The notes beneath the pieces were generated by a model. That model did not search any database. It was not told the DNA's origin and saw nothing but the letters and a program-made list of their open reading frames with translations. Made by a program: the position numbers and the translations under genes. Shown here piece by piece: positions 36,464 to 47,100 of a stretch of DNA of 64,000 nucleotides (positions within the stretch are counted from its first letter, which is position 1; every line of letters starts with the position of its first letter). Source of the stretch: Streptomyces sp. JB150 (GTDB lineage Bacteria; Actinomycetota; Actinomycetes; Streptomycetales; Streptomycetaceae); contig NZ_CP049780.1 in NCBI RefSeq assembly GCF_011193355.1, positions 6,237,798 to 6,301,797 of the forward strand. Reading direction: 5' to 3'.

Positions 36464-37309
36464 ATGGCCAACGTCGTACGCGCCGCTCTGGTCCAGGCGA
36501 CCTGGACCGGCGACACCGAGTCCATGGTCGCGAAACACGAGGAGCACGCCCGCGAGGCGGCCCGCCGGGGAGCCAAGGTCATCGGGTTCCAGGAAGTCTT
36601 CAACACCCCGTACTTCTGCCAGGTCCAGGAACCGGAGCACTACCGCTGGGCCGAGCCGGTGCCCGACGGGCCGACCGTGCGGCGGATGCGGGCGCTGGCC
36701 CGCGAGACCGGCATGGTGATCGTCGTCCCCGTCTTCGAGGTCGAGCAGGCCGGCTTCTACTACAACACCGCCGCCGTGATCGACGCGGACGGCACCTACC
36801 TCGGCAAGTACCGCAAGCACCACATCCCCCAGCTCAAGGGCTTCTACGAGAAGTACTACTTCCGGCCCGGCAACCTCGGCTGGCCCGTCTTCGACACCGC
36901 CGTCGGCAAGGTCGGCGTCTACATCTGCTACGACCGCCACTTCCCCGAGGGCTGGCGCCAGCTCGGCCTGAACGGCGCCCAGCTGGTCTACAACCCGTCG
37001 GCCACCCACCGCGGCCTCTCCGCCCACCTGTGGCGCCTGGAGCAGCCCGCCGCGGCCGTCGCCAACGCGTACTTCGTCGCCGCCATCAACCGCGTCGGCC
37101 AGGAGGGGGAGTACGGCGAGAACGACTTCTACGGCACGAGCTACTTCGTCGACCCGCGCGGGCAGTTCGTGGGGGAGGCCGCCGGCGACTCCGAGGAGGA
37201 ACTGCTCGTGCGCGACCTCGACTTCGACCTCATCGACGAGGTGCGGCGGACGTGGGCGTTCTACCGCGACCGCCGCCCCGACGCGTACGAAGGGCTGGTA
37301 CGGCCGTGA
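36464..37309 (+). CDS. Carbon-nitrogen hydrolase, beta-ureidopropionase-like (copy 1)
   Basis: A 281-residue nitrilase-superfamily amidohydrolase. The Glu-Lys-Cys triad is intact: Glu in 'GFQEVFNTPYFCQ', Lys in 'KYRKHHIPQ' and Cys in 'VYICYDRHFPEGWR'. The closest role is hydrolysis of N-carbamoyl-beta-amino acids, the third step of reductive pyrimidine breakdown. The ATG follows GAAGGAG. Its stop overlaps the GTG of the aminotransferase gene. A paralogue that is clearly similar along its whole length lies at 40364. Confidence 0.9.
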   Translation: MANVVRAALVQATWTGDTESMVAKHEEHAREAARRGAKVIGFQEVFNTPYFCQVQEPEHYRWAEPVPDGPTVRRMRALARETGMVIVVPVFEVEQAGFYYNTAAVIDADGTYLGKYRKHHIPQLKGFYEKYYFRPGNLGWPVFDTAVGKVGVYICYDRHFPEGWRQLGLNGAQLVYNPSATHRGLSAHLWRLEQPAAAVANAYFVAAINRVGQEGEYGENDFYGTSYFVDPRGQFVGEAAGDSEEELLVRDLDFDLIDEVRRTWAFYRDRRPDAYEGLVRP

Positions 37310-38607
37310 CCGGGAACCACACGACCAGGGACCTGCTGGGACGGCACCGGGCGGTGCTGCCCGACTGGCTCGCCCTCTACTACGACGACCCGATCGAGAT
37401 CACCCACGGCGAGGGCCGGCACGTCTGGGACGCCGAGGGCAACCGCTACCTGGACTTCTTCGGCGGCATCCTCACCACCATGACCGCCCACGCCCTGCCC
37501 GAGGTCACCAAGGCGGTCGCCGAACAGGCCGGGCGGATCATCCACTCGTCCACGCTCTACCTCAACCGGCCGATGGTCGAACTGGCCGAGCGCGTCGCCC
37601 AGGTGAGCGGCATCCCCGACGCCCGTGTCTTCTTCACCACCTCCGGCACCGAGGCCAACGACACCGCGCTGCTGCTGGCCACCACCTACCGCCGCAGCAA
37701 CACCGTCCTCGCGATGCGCAACAGCTACCACGGCCGCTCCTTCTCCACCGTCGGCGTCACCGGCAACCGCGGCTGGTCCCCGACCTCCCTGTCCCCGCTC
37801 CAGACGCTCTACGTGCACGGCGGCGTCCGCACCCGCGGCCCGTACGCCGCGCTCGACGACCGCGCGTTCATCGCGGCCTGCGTCGAGGACCTGAGAGACC
37901 TGCTCGGCCACACCCGCTCGCCCGCCGCCCTGATCGCCGAACCCATCCAGGGCGTCGGCGGGTTCACCTCCCCGCCGGACGGCCTGTACGCCGCCTTCCG
38001 CGAGGTGCTGCACGAGCGCGGCGCGCTGTGGATCGCCGACGAGGTGCAGACCGGCTGGGGCCGCACCGGCGAGCACTTCTGGGGCTGGCAGGCGCACGGG
38101 CAGTCCGGCCCGCCGGACATCGTCACCTTCGCCAAGGGCATCGGCAACGGCATGTCCATCGGCGGGGTCATCGCCCGCTCGGAGATCATGAACTGCCTGG
38201 ACGCCAACAGCATCTCCACCTTCGGCGGCACCCAGATCACCATGGCCGCCGGTCTCGCCAACCTCACCTACCTGCTGGAACACGACCTCCAGGGCAACGC
38301 CCGGCGGGTCGGCGGACTGCTCATCGAGCGGCTGCGGGCCGTCGCCGCGCAGATCCCGGCCGTACGGGAGGTCCGCGGGCGCGGCCTGATGATCGGCGTC
38401 GACGTGGTGAGACCCGGCACCGACGAGGCCGCCCCCGAGCTGGCGGCGGCCGTGCTGGAGGCGGCCCGCGAGGGCGGACTGCTGATCGGCAAGGGCGGCG
38501 GCCACAACACCAGCGCCCTCAGGATCGCCCCGCCGCTGTCCCTCACCGTCGCGGAGGCCGAGGAGGGCGCCGCGATCCTCGAACAGGCCCTGCGGAGCAT
38601 CGCCTAG
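37306..38607 (+). CDS. Class III (omega) aminotransferase
   Basis: A 433-residue PLP-dependent aminotransferase. Fold type I landmarks are 'TTSGTEANDTALLLA', 'YHGRSFSTVGVTGN', 'WIADEVQTGWGRTGEHFWG' and the PLP lysine in 'VTFAKGIGNGMSIGG' (about residue 277). In this context it would transfer the amino group of beta-alanine or beta-aminoisobutyrate, the products of the amidohydrolases, giving a semialdehyde. It starts at a GTG overlapping the previous stop (GTGA), so the two are translationally coupled. Confidence 0.92.
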   Translation: MTGNHTTRDLLGRHRAVLPDWLALYYDDPIEITHGEGRHVWDAEGNRYLDFFGGILTTMTAHALPEVTKAVAEQAGRIIHSSTLYLNRPMVELAERVAQVSGIPDARVFFTTSGTEANDTALLLATTYRRSNTVLAMRNSYHGRSFSTVGVTGNRGWSPTSLSPLQTLYVHGGVRTRGPYAALDDRAFIAACVEDLRDLLGHTRSPAALIAEPIQGVGGFTSPPDGLYAAFREVLHERGALWIADEVQTGWGRTGEHFWGWQAHGQSGPPDIVTFAKGIGNGMSIGGVIARSEIMNCLDANSISTFGGTQITMAAGLANLTYLLEHDLQGNARRVGGLLIERLRAVAAQIPAVREVRGRGLMIGVDVVRPGTDEAAPELAAAVLEAAREGGLLIGKGGGHNTSALRIAPPLSLTVAEAEEGAAILEQALRSIA

Positions 38608-38645
38608 CCGCCGAAGAGACAGCCGAAGAGACAGGGGGACCCGCC

Positions 38646-40199
38646 ATGACCGCCGGCTCCGAACTGCCACCCGCCCTGTCGGTCCGCCAGGTGCTGACCC
38701 TGGAACGCGTCCTCGCCGGCCGGCCCGAGGTGGTGGCCGGCGCCGACCGGCTCGACCGCCCCGTGCGCTGGGTGCACGTCGCGGAGGCCGCCGACGTCGG
38801 CGTGATGCTCAGCGGCGGCGAGATGGTCCTCACCACCGGGGTGCTGCTCGTCGGCGACGAACGCAAGCAGGCCGAGTACATCCACTCCCTGCACCGCGCG
38901 GAGGCCGCGGCCGTCGTCCTCGGACTCGGCCGCGCCTTCCCCGCCCCGCCCCGGGTGATGTGCCGGGCCGCCGAGCGGTGCGGGCTGCCGCTGGTCGTCC
39001 TGCACCGGCCGTTCCCGTTCGCCCAGCTCACCGAGGAGGTCCAGTCCCGGCTGGTGCGGCGCAACTTCGCCGCGGTCAGCCTCTCGGAGGCCGTACGCAC
39101 CGCGCTCACCGCGCTCATCACCGCCGGGGCCCCGCTCCAGGACCTCCTCGACGAGATCGCCCGGCACAGCGGCTGCCCCGTCGTCGTCACCAACCTCGCC
39201 CACCGGGTGCTCGCCACCGCCGGGGAACGCCCCGCCGTGGACGACGTGCTGCGCGACTGGGAGCGCATCGCCCGGCAGGCAGGCGGCCGCGAGGGCCACG
39301 GCTGGATCCGCGCCGAACTGGGCGGGCGCGGCGAGCGCTGGGGGCGGATCGTGCTGTGCGGCCACCGCGGCGACACCGCCGCCGGGCGGCTGCTCGCCGA
39401 CCGCGCCGCCGAGGCGCTGATACTGCACCGCCTGCTGGGCGGCCCGGAGCACCGCTGGGAGGAGCAGTGCGCGCAGAGCCTGCTCACCGACCTGGTCTCC
39501 GGCGCCGTACCGGCCCGCCGGCTGCTGCCCCGGGCCCGTGCCGCCGGGCTGCCCGTGGGCCGGCGCGCCTACGTGCCCCTGGCGGTCCGCGACGCCCGGC
39601 CCGCCGCGCTCGACCGCACCCTGCGGCTGCTGGGCCTGCCGGGCCTGGCCGCCGCACTCGCCGACGGCACCACCGCCGTCCTGCTCAGCCTCGCCCGCGA
39701 CCAGGACGCCCCGGCGCTCACCGAGCACTTCGCCGCCCGGCTGCGCCAGGAGGACGGCCCCGCCGTCGTGGCCGCCGCCGACACCCGCACCGACTGGGAC
39801 GACGTGCCCGCCGGGCTGCGCGAGGCCCGGCACGTCGCGGACGCCGTCGCCGGATCCTCGGCCGCCCTGGACCTCCCGGCCGTGGTCCGCCTGAGGGACG
39901 TCCACCTCAGAGGCCTCATCCGGCTGCTGCGGGACGACCCGCAGGTGCAGTCGTTCGCCGAACGGGAGCTGGCCGGGCTGCTCGGCCGCGAACAGCACGA
40001 CCTGCTGCCGGTGCTGCGCACCTACCTCGCCACCGGCCGCAACAAGTCCCGCACCGCCCAGCTCCACCACGTCTCACGGCCCGCGCTCTACCGCCGCCTG
40101 GAGGCGATACAGGCCCGGCTCGGCGTGGACCTCGACGACTTCGAGCAGGCCGCCTCGGTCCACATCGCCCTCCTCGCGCACGACGCGCAACACCGGTGA
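38646..40199 (+). CDS. PucR-family regulator of the pyrimidine/hydantoin island
   Basis: A 517-residue regulator with the N-terminal PucR ligand domain ('LSVRQVLTLERVLAGRPEVV', 'WVHVAEAADVGVML', 'GGEMVLTTGVLL'), a GAF-like central region, and the C-terminal helix-turn-helix 'LRTYLATGRNKSRTAQLHHV' plus 'SRPALYRRLEAIQARLGVDL'. PucR of Bacillus controls purine catabolism, and many actinobacterial relatives control pyrimidine or hydantoin pathways. It lies in the operon between the aminotransferase and second amidohydrolase genes. AGGGGGA precedes the ATG. Confidence 0.9.
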   Translation: MTAGSELPPALSVRQVLTLERVLAGRPEVVAGADRLDRPVRWVHVAEAADVGVMLSGGEMVLTTGVLLVGDERKQAEYIHSLHRAEAAAVVLGLGRAFPAPPRVMCRAAERCGLPLVVLHRPFPFAQLTEEVQSRLVRRNFAAVSLSEAVRTALTALITAGAPLQDLLDEIARHSGCPVVVTNLAHRVLATAGERPAVDDVLRDWERIARQAGGREGHGWIRAELGGRGERWGRIVLCGHRGDTAAGRLLADRAAEALILHRLLGGPEHRWEEQCAQSLLTDLVSGAVPARRLLPRARAAGLPVGRRAYVPLAVRDARPAALDRTLRLLGLPGLAAALADGTTAVLLSLARDQDAPALTEHFAARLRQEDGPAVVAAADTRTDWDDVPAGLREARHVADAVAGSSAALDLPAVVRLRDVHLRGLIRLLRDDPQVQSFAERELAGLLGREQHDLLPVLRTYLATGRNKSRTAQLHHVSRPALYRRLEAIQARLGVDLDDFEQAASVHIALLAHDAQHR

Positions 40200-40292
40200 A
40201 ACCTGCGACGACCTGCGAAAACGGCGGTGAAACATGCGCCAGGCACAACGTGACACGGTGACACGCCGCCCGCCCGCGGACGTGACACGGTG
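40194..40292. promoter_or_regulatory. Direct-repeat region upstream of the second amidohydrolase gene
   Basis: CGTGACACGGTG occurs twice, at 40249-40260 and 40281-40292, 32 bases apart (about three helical turns). Further upstream CGGTGAAACCTGCG (from 40195) and CGGTGAAACATGCG (from 40225) are near-identical direct repeats, and ACGACCTGCG (40208-40217) matches the element at 36411. The arrangement suggests several regulator dimers binding one face of the DNA. Confidence 0.5.
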
Positions 40293-40363
40293 CATCTCAC
40301 AGCCGGCCGTCCGGCTTCCTACGCTCACGGCACACCGAGCCACCGCAGCGACCGGAGGTCCCG

Positions 40364-41206
40364 ATGAGCCGAGTGATCCGCGCCGCCGTCTTCCAGACCG
40401 CCTGGACCGGCGACAAGGAGTCCATGATCCGGGTGCACGAACAGGCGGCCCGCGACGCCGCCGCGCAGGGCGCCCAGGTCCTCTGCTTCCAGGAGCTGTT
40501 CTACGGACCGTACTTCTGCCAGGTCCAGGACCCCGCCTTCTACGCGTACGCCGAGCGGATCCCCGAAGGACCGGTCGTGCGCCGCTTCCAGGCGCTCGCG
40601 AAGGAACTGGGCCTCGTCCTCGTCCTGCCGATGTACGAGGAGGAGCAGCCCGGCGTCCTCTACAACACGGCCGCCGTGCTCGACGCCGACGGCTCCTACC
40701 TCGGCAAGTACCGCAAGACCCACATCCCGCAGGTGCGCGGCTTCTGGGAGAAGTTCTACTTCCGCCCCGGCAACAGCGGCTGGCCCGTCTTCGACACGGC
40801 CGCCGGCAGGATCGGCGTCTACATCTGCTACGACCGCCACTTCCCCGAGGGCTGGCGGGCGCTGGGGCTGGCGGGCGCCGAGATCGTCTTCAACCCCTCG
40901 GCCACCTCCCGCGGCCTGTCCGGCTACCTCTGGCAACTGGAACAGCCCGCGGCGGCCGTCGCCAACGAGTACTTCGTCGGCGCGATCAACCGGGTGGGCG
41001 TCGAGGAGTACGGCGACGACGACTTCTACGGCACGAGCTACTTCGTCGACCCGGAGGCCCGGTTCGTCGGCGAGGTGGCGAGCGACAAGGAGCCCGAACT
41101 GGTGGTCCGCGACCTCGACATGACCAAGCTGCGCGAGGTCCGCGACCGCTGGCAGTTCTACCGCGACCGGGCGCCGGGGGCGTACTCGCCGCTGACGGCG
41201 CCGTAG
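40364..41206 (+). CDS. Carbon-nitrogen hydrolase, beta-ureidopropionase-like (copy 2)
   Basis: A 280-residue nitrilase-superfamily enzyme with intact triad (Glu in 'CFQELFYGPYFCQ', Lys in 'KYRKTHIPQ', Cys in 'VYICYDRHFPEGWR'). It aligns with the copy at 36464 from end to end. It probably opens the second transcription unit with dihydropyrimidinase and the LLM oxidoreductase, and so is the better candidate for hydrolysing the carbamoyl product of that enzyme; copy 1 may have a shifted substrate range. GGAGG lies 6 bases before the ATG. Confidence 0.9.
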   Translation: MSRVIRAAVFQTAWTGDKESMIRVHEQAARDAAAQGAQVLCFQELFYGPYFCQVQDPAFYAYAERIPEGPVVRRFQALAKELGLVLVLPMYEEEQPGVLYNTAAVLDADGSYLGKYRKTHIPQVRGFWEKFYFRPGNSGWPVFDTAAGRIGVYICYDRHFPEGWRALGLAGAEIVFNPSATSRGLSGYLWQLEQPAAAVANEYFVGAINRVGVEEYGDDDFYGTSYFVDPEARFVGEVASDKEPELVVRDLDMTKLREVRDRWQFYRDRAPGAYSPLTAP

Positions 41207-41325
41207 AGAGCCGGCAAGGGCCACCACCTCAGGGGCGCGGGGCCGCATCGACATGCGGCTCCGCCGCGCGGGCGCGATCAACCCCCGACCACCCGTACTC
41301 ACTCACCGCGAGGAGCGACCACGAC

Positions 41326-42729
41326 ATGAGCAGCCGGACAGTCATCCGCGGCGGCCTCGTCATCACCGCCTCCGACGAGATCCACGCGGACGTCCTCATC
41401 GAGGACTCCCGCATCGCCGCCCTCGCCGCCTCCGGCACCCCCGCCGCCGAGGCCTGGACGGCGGACCGGACCATCGACGCCGGCGGCAAGTACGTCATCC
41501 CGGGCGGCGTCGACGTCCACACCCACATGGAGCTGCCCTTCGGCGGCACCTTCGCCTCCGACACCTTCGAGACCGGCACCCGCGCGGCGGCCTGGGGCGG
41601 CACCACGACGATCGTGGACTTCGCCGTCCAGAGCGTCGGCCACGCGCTGCGCGAGGGCCTCGACGCCTGGCACGCCAAGGCGGAGGGCAACTGCGCGATC
41701 GACTACGGCTTCCACATGATCGTCTCCGATGTGAACGAGGAGACGCTGAAGGAGATGGACCTGCTCATCGAGGAGGGAGTGACCTCCTTCAAGCAGTTCA
41801 TGGCCTACCCCGGCGTCTTCTACTCCGACGACGGCCAGATCCTGCGCGCCATGCAGCGCTCCGCCGGGAACGGCGGCCTGATCATGATGCACGCCGAGAA
41901 CGGCATCGCGATCGACGTCCTCGTCGAACAGGCCCTCGCCCGCGGTGAGACCGACCCCCGCTACCACGGCGAGGTCCGCAAGGCCCTGCTGGAGGCCGAG
42001 GCCACGCACCGGGCGATCCGGCTCGCCCAGGTCGCCGGCGCGCCCCTGTACGTCGTGCACGTCTCCGCGATGGAGGCGGTGGCGGAGCTGGCCAGGGCCC
42101 GCGACGAGGGCCTGAACGTCTTCGGCGAGACCTGCCCGCAGTATCTGTTCCTGTCGACCGACAACCTCGCCGAACCGGACTTCGAGGGCGCCAAGTACGT
42201 GTGCAGCACCCCGCTGCGGCCGCGTGAGCACCAGGCGAAACTCTGGCGGGGCCTGCGCACCGACGACCTCCAGGTCGTCTCCACCGACCACTGCCCCTTC
42301 TGCTTCACCGGCCAGAAGGAGCTGGGCCGCGGCGACTTCTCCAAGATCCCCAACGGTCTGCCGGGCGTGGAGAACCGGATGGACCTGCTCCACCAGGCCG
42401 TCCTCGACGGGCACATCTCGCGCCGCCGCTGGATCGAGATCGCCTGCGCCACCCCGGCCCGGATGTTCGGCATGTATCCGAAGAAGGGCACCATCGCCCC
42501 CGGCGCCGACGCCGACGTCGTCATCTACGACCCGCACGCCGAGCAGGTCATGTCCGCCGAGACCCACCACATGAACGTCGACTACTCGGCGTACGAGGGC
42601 AGACGCGTCACCGGCCGGGTCGAGACCGTGCTCTCCCGCGGCGTGCCCGTCATCACCGAGCGGGAGTACACCGGGCGCGCCGGACACGGCGTCTACACCC
42701 CCCGCTCCACCTGCCAGTACCTCGACTAG
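41326..42729 (+). CDS. hydA: Dihydropyrimidinase / D-hydantoinase
   Basis: A 467-residue cyclic amidohydrolase that opens dihydrouracil, dihydrothymine or hydantoins. Binuclear zinc ligands are visible: 'VDVHTHMELPFGG', the carboxylated Lys in 'TSFKQFMAYPG', His in 'MMHAENG', His in 'YVVHVSAM' and Asp in 'VSTDHCPFCFTGQK'. The substrate-loop segment 'KIPNGLPGVENRMDLL' is typical of true dihydropyrimidinases. The ATG follows GAGGAG; the next gene starts 11 bases after the stop. Confidence 0.95.
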   Translation: MSSRTVIRGGLVITASDEIHADVLIEDSRIAALAASGTPAAEAWTADRTIDAGGKYVIPGGVDVHTHMELPFGGTFASDTFETGTRAAAWGGTTTIVDFAVQSVGHALREGLDAWHAKAEGNCAIDYGFHMIVSDVNEETLKEMDLLIEEGVTSFKQFMAYPGVFYSDDGQILRAMQRSAGNGGLIMMHAENGIAIDVLVEQALARGETDPRYHGEVRKALLEAEATHRAIRLAQVAGAPLYVVHVSAMEAVAELARARDEGLNVFGETCPQYLFLSTDNLAEPDFEGAKYVCSTPLRPREHQAKLWRGLRTDDLQVVSTDHCPFCFTGQKELGRGDFSKIPNGLPGVENRMDLLHQAVLDGHISRRRWIEIACATPARMFGMYPKKGTIAPGADADVVIYDPHAEQVMSAETHHMNVDYSAYEGRRVTGRVETVLSRGVPVITEREYTGRAGHGVYTPRSTCQYLD

Positions 42730-42740
42730 GAGGAGCCCTC

Positions 42741-43742
42741 ATGGACTTCGGACTCGTCCTCCAGACCGACCCGCCCGCCTCCCGCGTCATCAGCCTGATG
42801 AAACGCGCCGAACGCAACGGCTTCCGCTACGGCTGGACCTTCGACTCCGCCGTGCTCTGGCAGGAACCGTTCGTCATCTACAGCCAGATCCTCGCCCACA
42901 CGCAGAAATTGAAGGTCGGCCCGATGGTGACCAACCCGGGCACCCGCACCTGGGAGGTCACCGCCTCCACCTTCGCCACCCTCAACGACATGTACGGCAA
43001 CCGCACCGTCTGCGGCATCGGCCGCGGCGACTCCGCGATGCGCGTCGCGGGCCGCAAGCCCAACACCCTGGCCCGGCTCGGCGAGGCGATCGACGTCATC
43101 CGCGACCTCGCCGAGGGCCGCGAGGCGGTCGTCGACGGCCAGCCCGTCCGCATCCCCTGGATCCGCGACGGCAGGCTGCCGGTGTGGATGGCCGCGTACG
43201 GCCCCAAGGCCCTCGCCCTCGCCGGGCAGAAGGCGGACGGGTTCATCCTCCAGCTCGCCGACCCGTTCCTGACCGAGTGGATGGTCAAGGCGGTGCGCGA
43301 CGCCGCGGCGGCCGCCGGCCGCGACCCCGCCTCCCTCACCATCTGCGTCGCCGCGCCCGCCTACGTCGGCGACGACCTCGCCCACGCCCGCGACCAGTGC
43401 CGCTGGTTCGGCGGCATGGTCGGCAACCACGTCGCGGACCTGGTGAGCCGGTACGGGGAACACTCCGGGCTGGTGCCGGAGGCGCTCACCGCGTACATCA
43501 AGGAACGCCACGGCTACGACTACAGCCACCACGGCCGCGCCGGGAACCCGTCCACCGACTTCGTCCCCGACGAGATCGTCGACCGCTTCTGCCTCCTCGG
43601 CCCGCCGTCGGCCCACGTCGAGAAGCTGCGCGTCCTCCGCGACCTGGGCGTGGACCAGTTCGCGCTGTACGACATGCACGACGCGCAGGAGGCGACGATC
43701 GAGGCGTACGGGGCCGAGGTCATCCCGGAGCTGGCCGGGTGA
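42741..43742 (+). CDS. LLM-class flavin/F420-dependent oxidoreductase (TIGR03842-like)
   Basis: A 333-residue luciferase-like TIM-barrel oxidoreductase, probably F420-dependent. It opens 'MDFGLVLQTDPPASRVISLM' and has 'TVCGIGRGDSAMR', 'VWMAAYGPKALALAGQKADG' and 'LLGPPSAHVEKL', features of the subgroup usually encoded beside dihydropyrimidinase. It follows dihydropyrimidinase by 11 bases behind AGGAGGA. The island lacks a visible dihydropyrimidine dehydrogenase, so this enzyme is a candidate for a redox step on the pyrimidine ring or a hydantoin; this is inference from context. Confidence 0.88.
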   Translation: MDFGLVLQTDPPASRVISLMKRAERNGFRYGWTFDSAVLWQEPFVIYSQILAHTQKLKVGPMVTNPGTRTWEVTASTFATLNDMYGNRTVCGIGRGDSAMRVAGRKPNTLARLGEAIDVIRDLAEGREAVVDGQPVRIPWIRDGRLPVWMAAYGPKALALAGQKADGFILQLADPFLTEWMVKAVRDAAAAAGRDPASLTICVAAPAYVGDDLAHARDQCRWFGGMVGNHVADLVSRYGEHSGLVPEALTAYIKERHGYDYSHHGRAGNPSTDFVPDEIVDRFCLLGPPSAHVEKLRVLRDLGVDQFALYDMHDAQEATIEAYGAEVIPELAG

Positions 43743-43796
43743 CCCCGGCGGAGAGGGACGGTTGCTGGGGTGGGTGCGGGACTGTCCCTCAGGGCG

Positions 43797-44498
43797 CTAG
43801 GCGCACTTGAACTTGAAGTCACCGTTGGCGGAGGCCGTCGAGGGCGTGGTCACCTTCAGGTCCGCGAAGCTCGACTGCTCCGAGCCGGCGGCGGCATCAG
43901 GCCTCGCGGGGATGGTGAATTCCTTGGTCACCGTCTTGGACTCCTCGGGACCCGTGAACTCGACCTTCTGCTGCGCATGGGTCTTGCCTGGGGTGGCCCA
44001 CTGGTAGCTGACGGTGCCCTTGCCCTTGGCCTTGATGACACCGGTGGCAGTGAACTTCATCGCGTTCTTGCAGTCCGCCGTGGCAGGGGTCGCGCTGACG
44101 AAGTCCAGGTCGATGAGATCGACGGCGCCGGCCTTGTCCTTCGGTGGCGGTGGGGTGTCACACGAGACCTTCTGGTTCTTGCCCTTCGACTTGTAGAACA
44201 CGGTGTACTCGCCGTACTCCACGTTCTTGAACGTCCGGTCGCCGTTGCGGTTCACCTTGCCCGAGACCGTCTCCTCGTCGGACTCGGCGCGCACGTGAGT
44301 GTTCTTCGGGAAGCTGTCGAGCACGAGGTTGTACGTGGGGCTGGCCTTCTTCCCCACCTGCTCGAGCTCACAGGACGGCCCGCCCTTCTGCGCGGGAACG
44401 GACCCCGGCGAGGCCGCTTGCGCGGCGACCGCGGGCGCGAAGGCCACCGCCGTGATCACCAGAGGGCTGAGGAGTGCGAGGCGACGTTGCCGATTCAT
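43797..44498 (-). CDS. Secreted lysine-rich protein of unknown function
   Basis: A protein of 233 residues with a Sec signal peptide ('PLVITAVAFAPAVAAQA'). The mature part is rich in Lys, Thr and Ser with four cysteines ('PSCELEQVG', 'VSCDTPP', 'TADCKNAM', terminal 'KCA') and a beta-strand pattern such as 'GTVSYQWATPGKTHAQQKVE', suggesting two Ig-like or CBM-like domains. Its composition is less GC-rich and more AAG-biased than its neighbours. It lies opposite in direction between the oxidoreductase and permease of the pyrimidine island and looks like an insertion. Confidence 0.8.
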   Translation of the reverse strand: MNRQRRLALLSPLVITAVAFAPAVAAQAASPGSVPAQKGGPSCELEQVGKKASPTYNLVLDSFPKNTHVRAESDEETVSGKVNRNGDRTFKNVEYGEYTVFYKSKGKNQKVSCDTPPPPKDKAGAVDLIDLDFVSATPATADCKNAMKFTATGVIKAKGKGTVSYQWATPGKTHAQQKVEFTGPEESKTVTKEFTIPARPDAAAGSEQSSFADLKVTTPSTASANGDFKFKCA

Positions 44499-44639
44499 GC
44501 TGCTACTTCCCTTCCTGGGACGGGGGCGGCCGAAGCGGCCCATAGGAAGCAACATCAGCTTGACCGGCAGGGCGTGACGCGCGCGTGACGGCAACGTGAC
44601 CGCGGCGGCCTTCCCGGCCCCTCATCCGATTGGTCTGCC

Positions 44640-46166
<1,527 letters not shown>

Positions 46167-46181
46167 GGCCGTGCCGCGGCG

Positions 46182-46850
46182 TCAGCCCGTGCCGCCGGCC
46201 TCCGCCAGCGCGGCCACCGCCGCCTTCGCCGCCTTGATGGCGCCCTTGTTGATCTCGTCGGTGGAGGGCGCCGTCTTGTTCTCGAAGTCCGACCCGTTGT
46301 ACGTCACGGTCACCAGCGCGTTCGCCGCGCGGACCAGCACCACGCCCTCACGGGTCTGCTGCTTGTCCTCGGTGGTGAGGTTCACGACCGAGTACGCCGC
46401 GTCGCCGAGGCCCGGCACCGCCCCGCCGCCGCTCTTCTCCGCCTTGCGCGCGTCGTACTGCGCCGCCGCCTTCTCGTCCGAGTCGGTGATCTCGAAGGAG
46501 ACGTCGAGCCAGCGGTAGTCGTAGCCCTTCAGTGCGTTCCACGAGCAGGTGCGGCGCACCGAGGCGTCCGTGGACGGCAGCTCCTTCCCGGCCGGCCCGG
46601 CGCCCGGCACGAGGGAGGTGACCGTCTTCTCGGGCAGGCTGTCGCAGGGCGCCGGAGCCTCGGTGTACGTCTTGGGCGCCGCCGTCGTCGAGGGCGCGGA
46701 CGTGGACCGGGTCCCGGTCCTGTCGGGCGCCTTGTCCTGGGCGGCGGTGGTCGCCTCGGGACCGGACGACAGGGCCCAGCCCGCACAGGCGAGCACCGCG
46801 ACCGGGGTCAGGCGCGCGGCGAGGGCGAGCGGCAGGGGAAGAGAACGCAC
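46182..46850 (-). CDS. Secreted DUF3558-like protein
   Basis: A protein of 222 residues. An N-terminal hydrophobic segment ('LPLALAARLTPVAVLACAGW') acts as signal or anchor, followed by a Thr/Ser/Pro linker. The 'APCDSLPEKTVTSLVPG' and 'RRTCSWNA' blocks fit the DUF3558/LppA-type fold of actinobacterial envelope proteins, here probably with a disulphide between the two cysteines. The cysteine in 'VLACAGW' might be a lipobox, but spacing is uncertain. GTG start. Its 3' end is 15 bases from the permease stop (convergent). Confidence 0.7.
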   Translation of the reverse strand: MRSLPLPLALAARLTPVAVLACAGWALSSGPEATTAAQDKAPDRTGTRSTSAPSTTAAPKTYTEAPAPCDSLPEKTVTSLVPGAGPAGKELPSTDASVRRTCSWNALKGYDYRWLDVSFEITDSDEKAAAQYDARKAEKSGGGAVPGLGDAAYSVVNLTTEDKQQTREGVVLVRAANALVTVTYNGSDFENKTAPSTDEINKGAIKAAKAAVAALAEAGGTG

Positions 46851-47100
46851 GGCGCACTTCTCGTGGGGGTCGGTGCGGAAGGAGTCCGCACTGCGGACGG
46901 GACGACAGTGTCACATGAGTCCCGGTGGGGCGGAAGTGCCAACTCGCTGCGTGCCCGCGCGGTAACCCTGGCTCACCGACGGCGCGTTGTATGCCCGGTT
47001 ATGTCACCCGTGTGTCCGCCCTCGGTGATCGATAGCCTGCGGGCGACCAGGTGATCCGCACACCTGGGACCGACTCCGCGGAAGCGAGGTGCGACGCCGT

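Noticed and set aside
36464..41206. The two amidohydrolase genes as an assembly duplication
   Set aside because: They differ throughout at nucleotide and protein level, so they are true paralogues.
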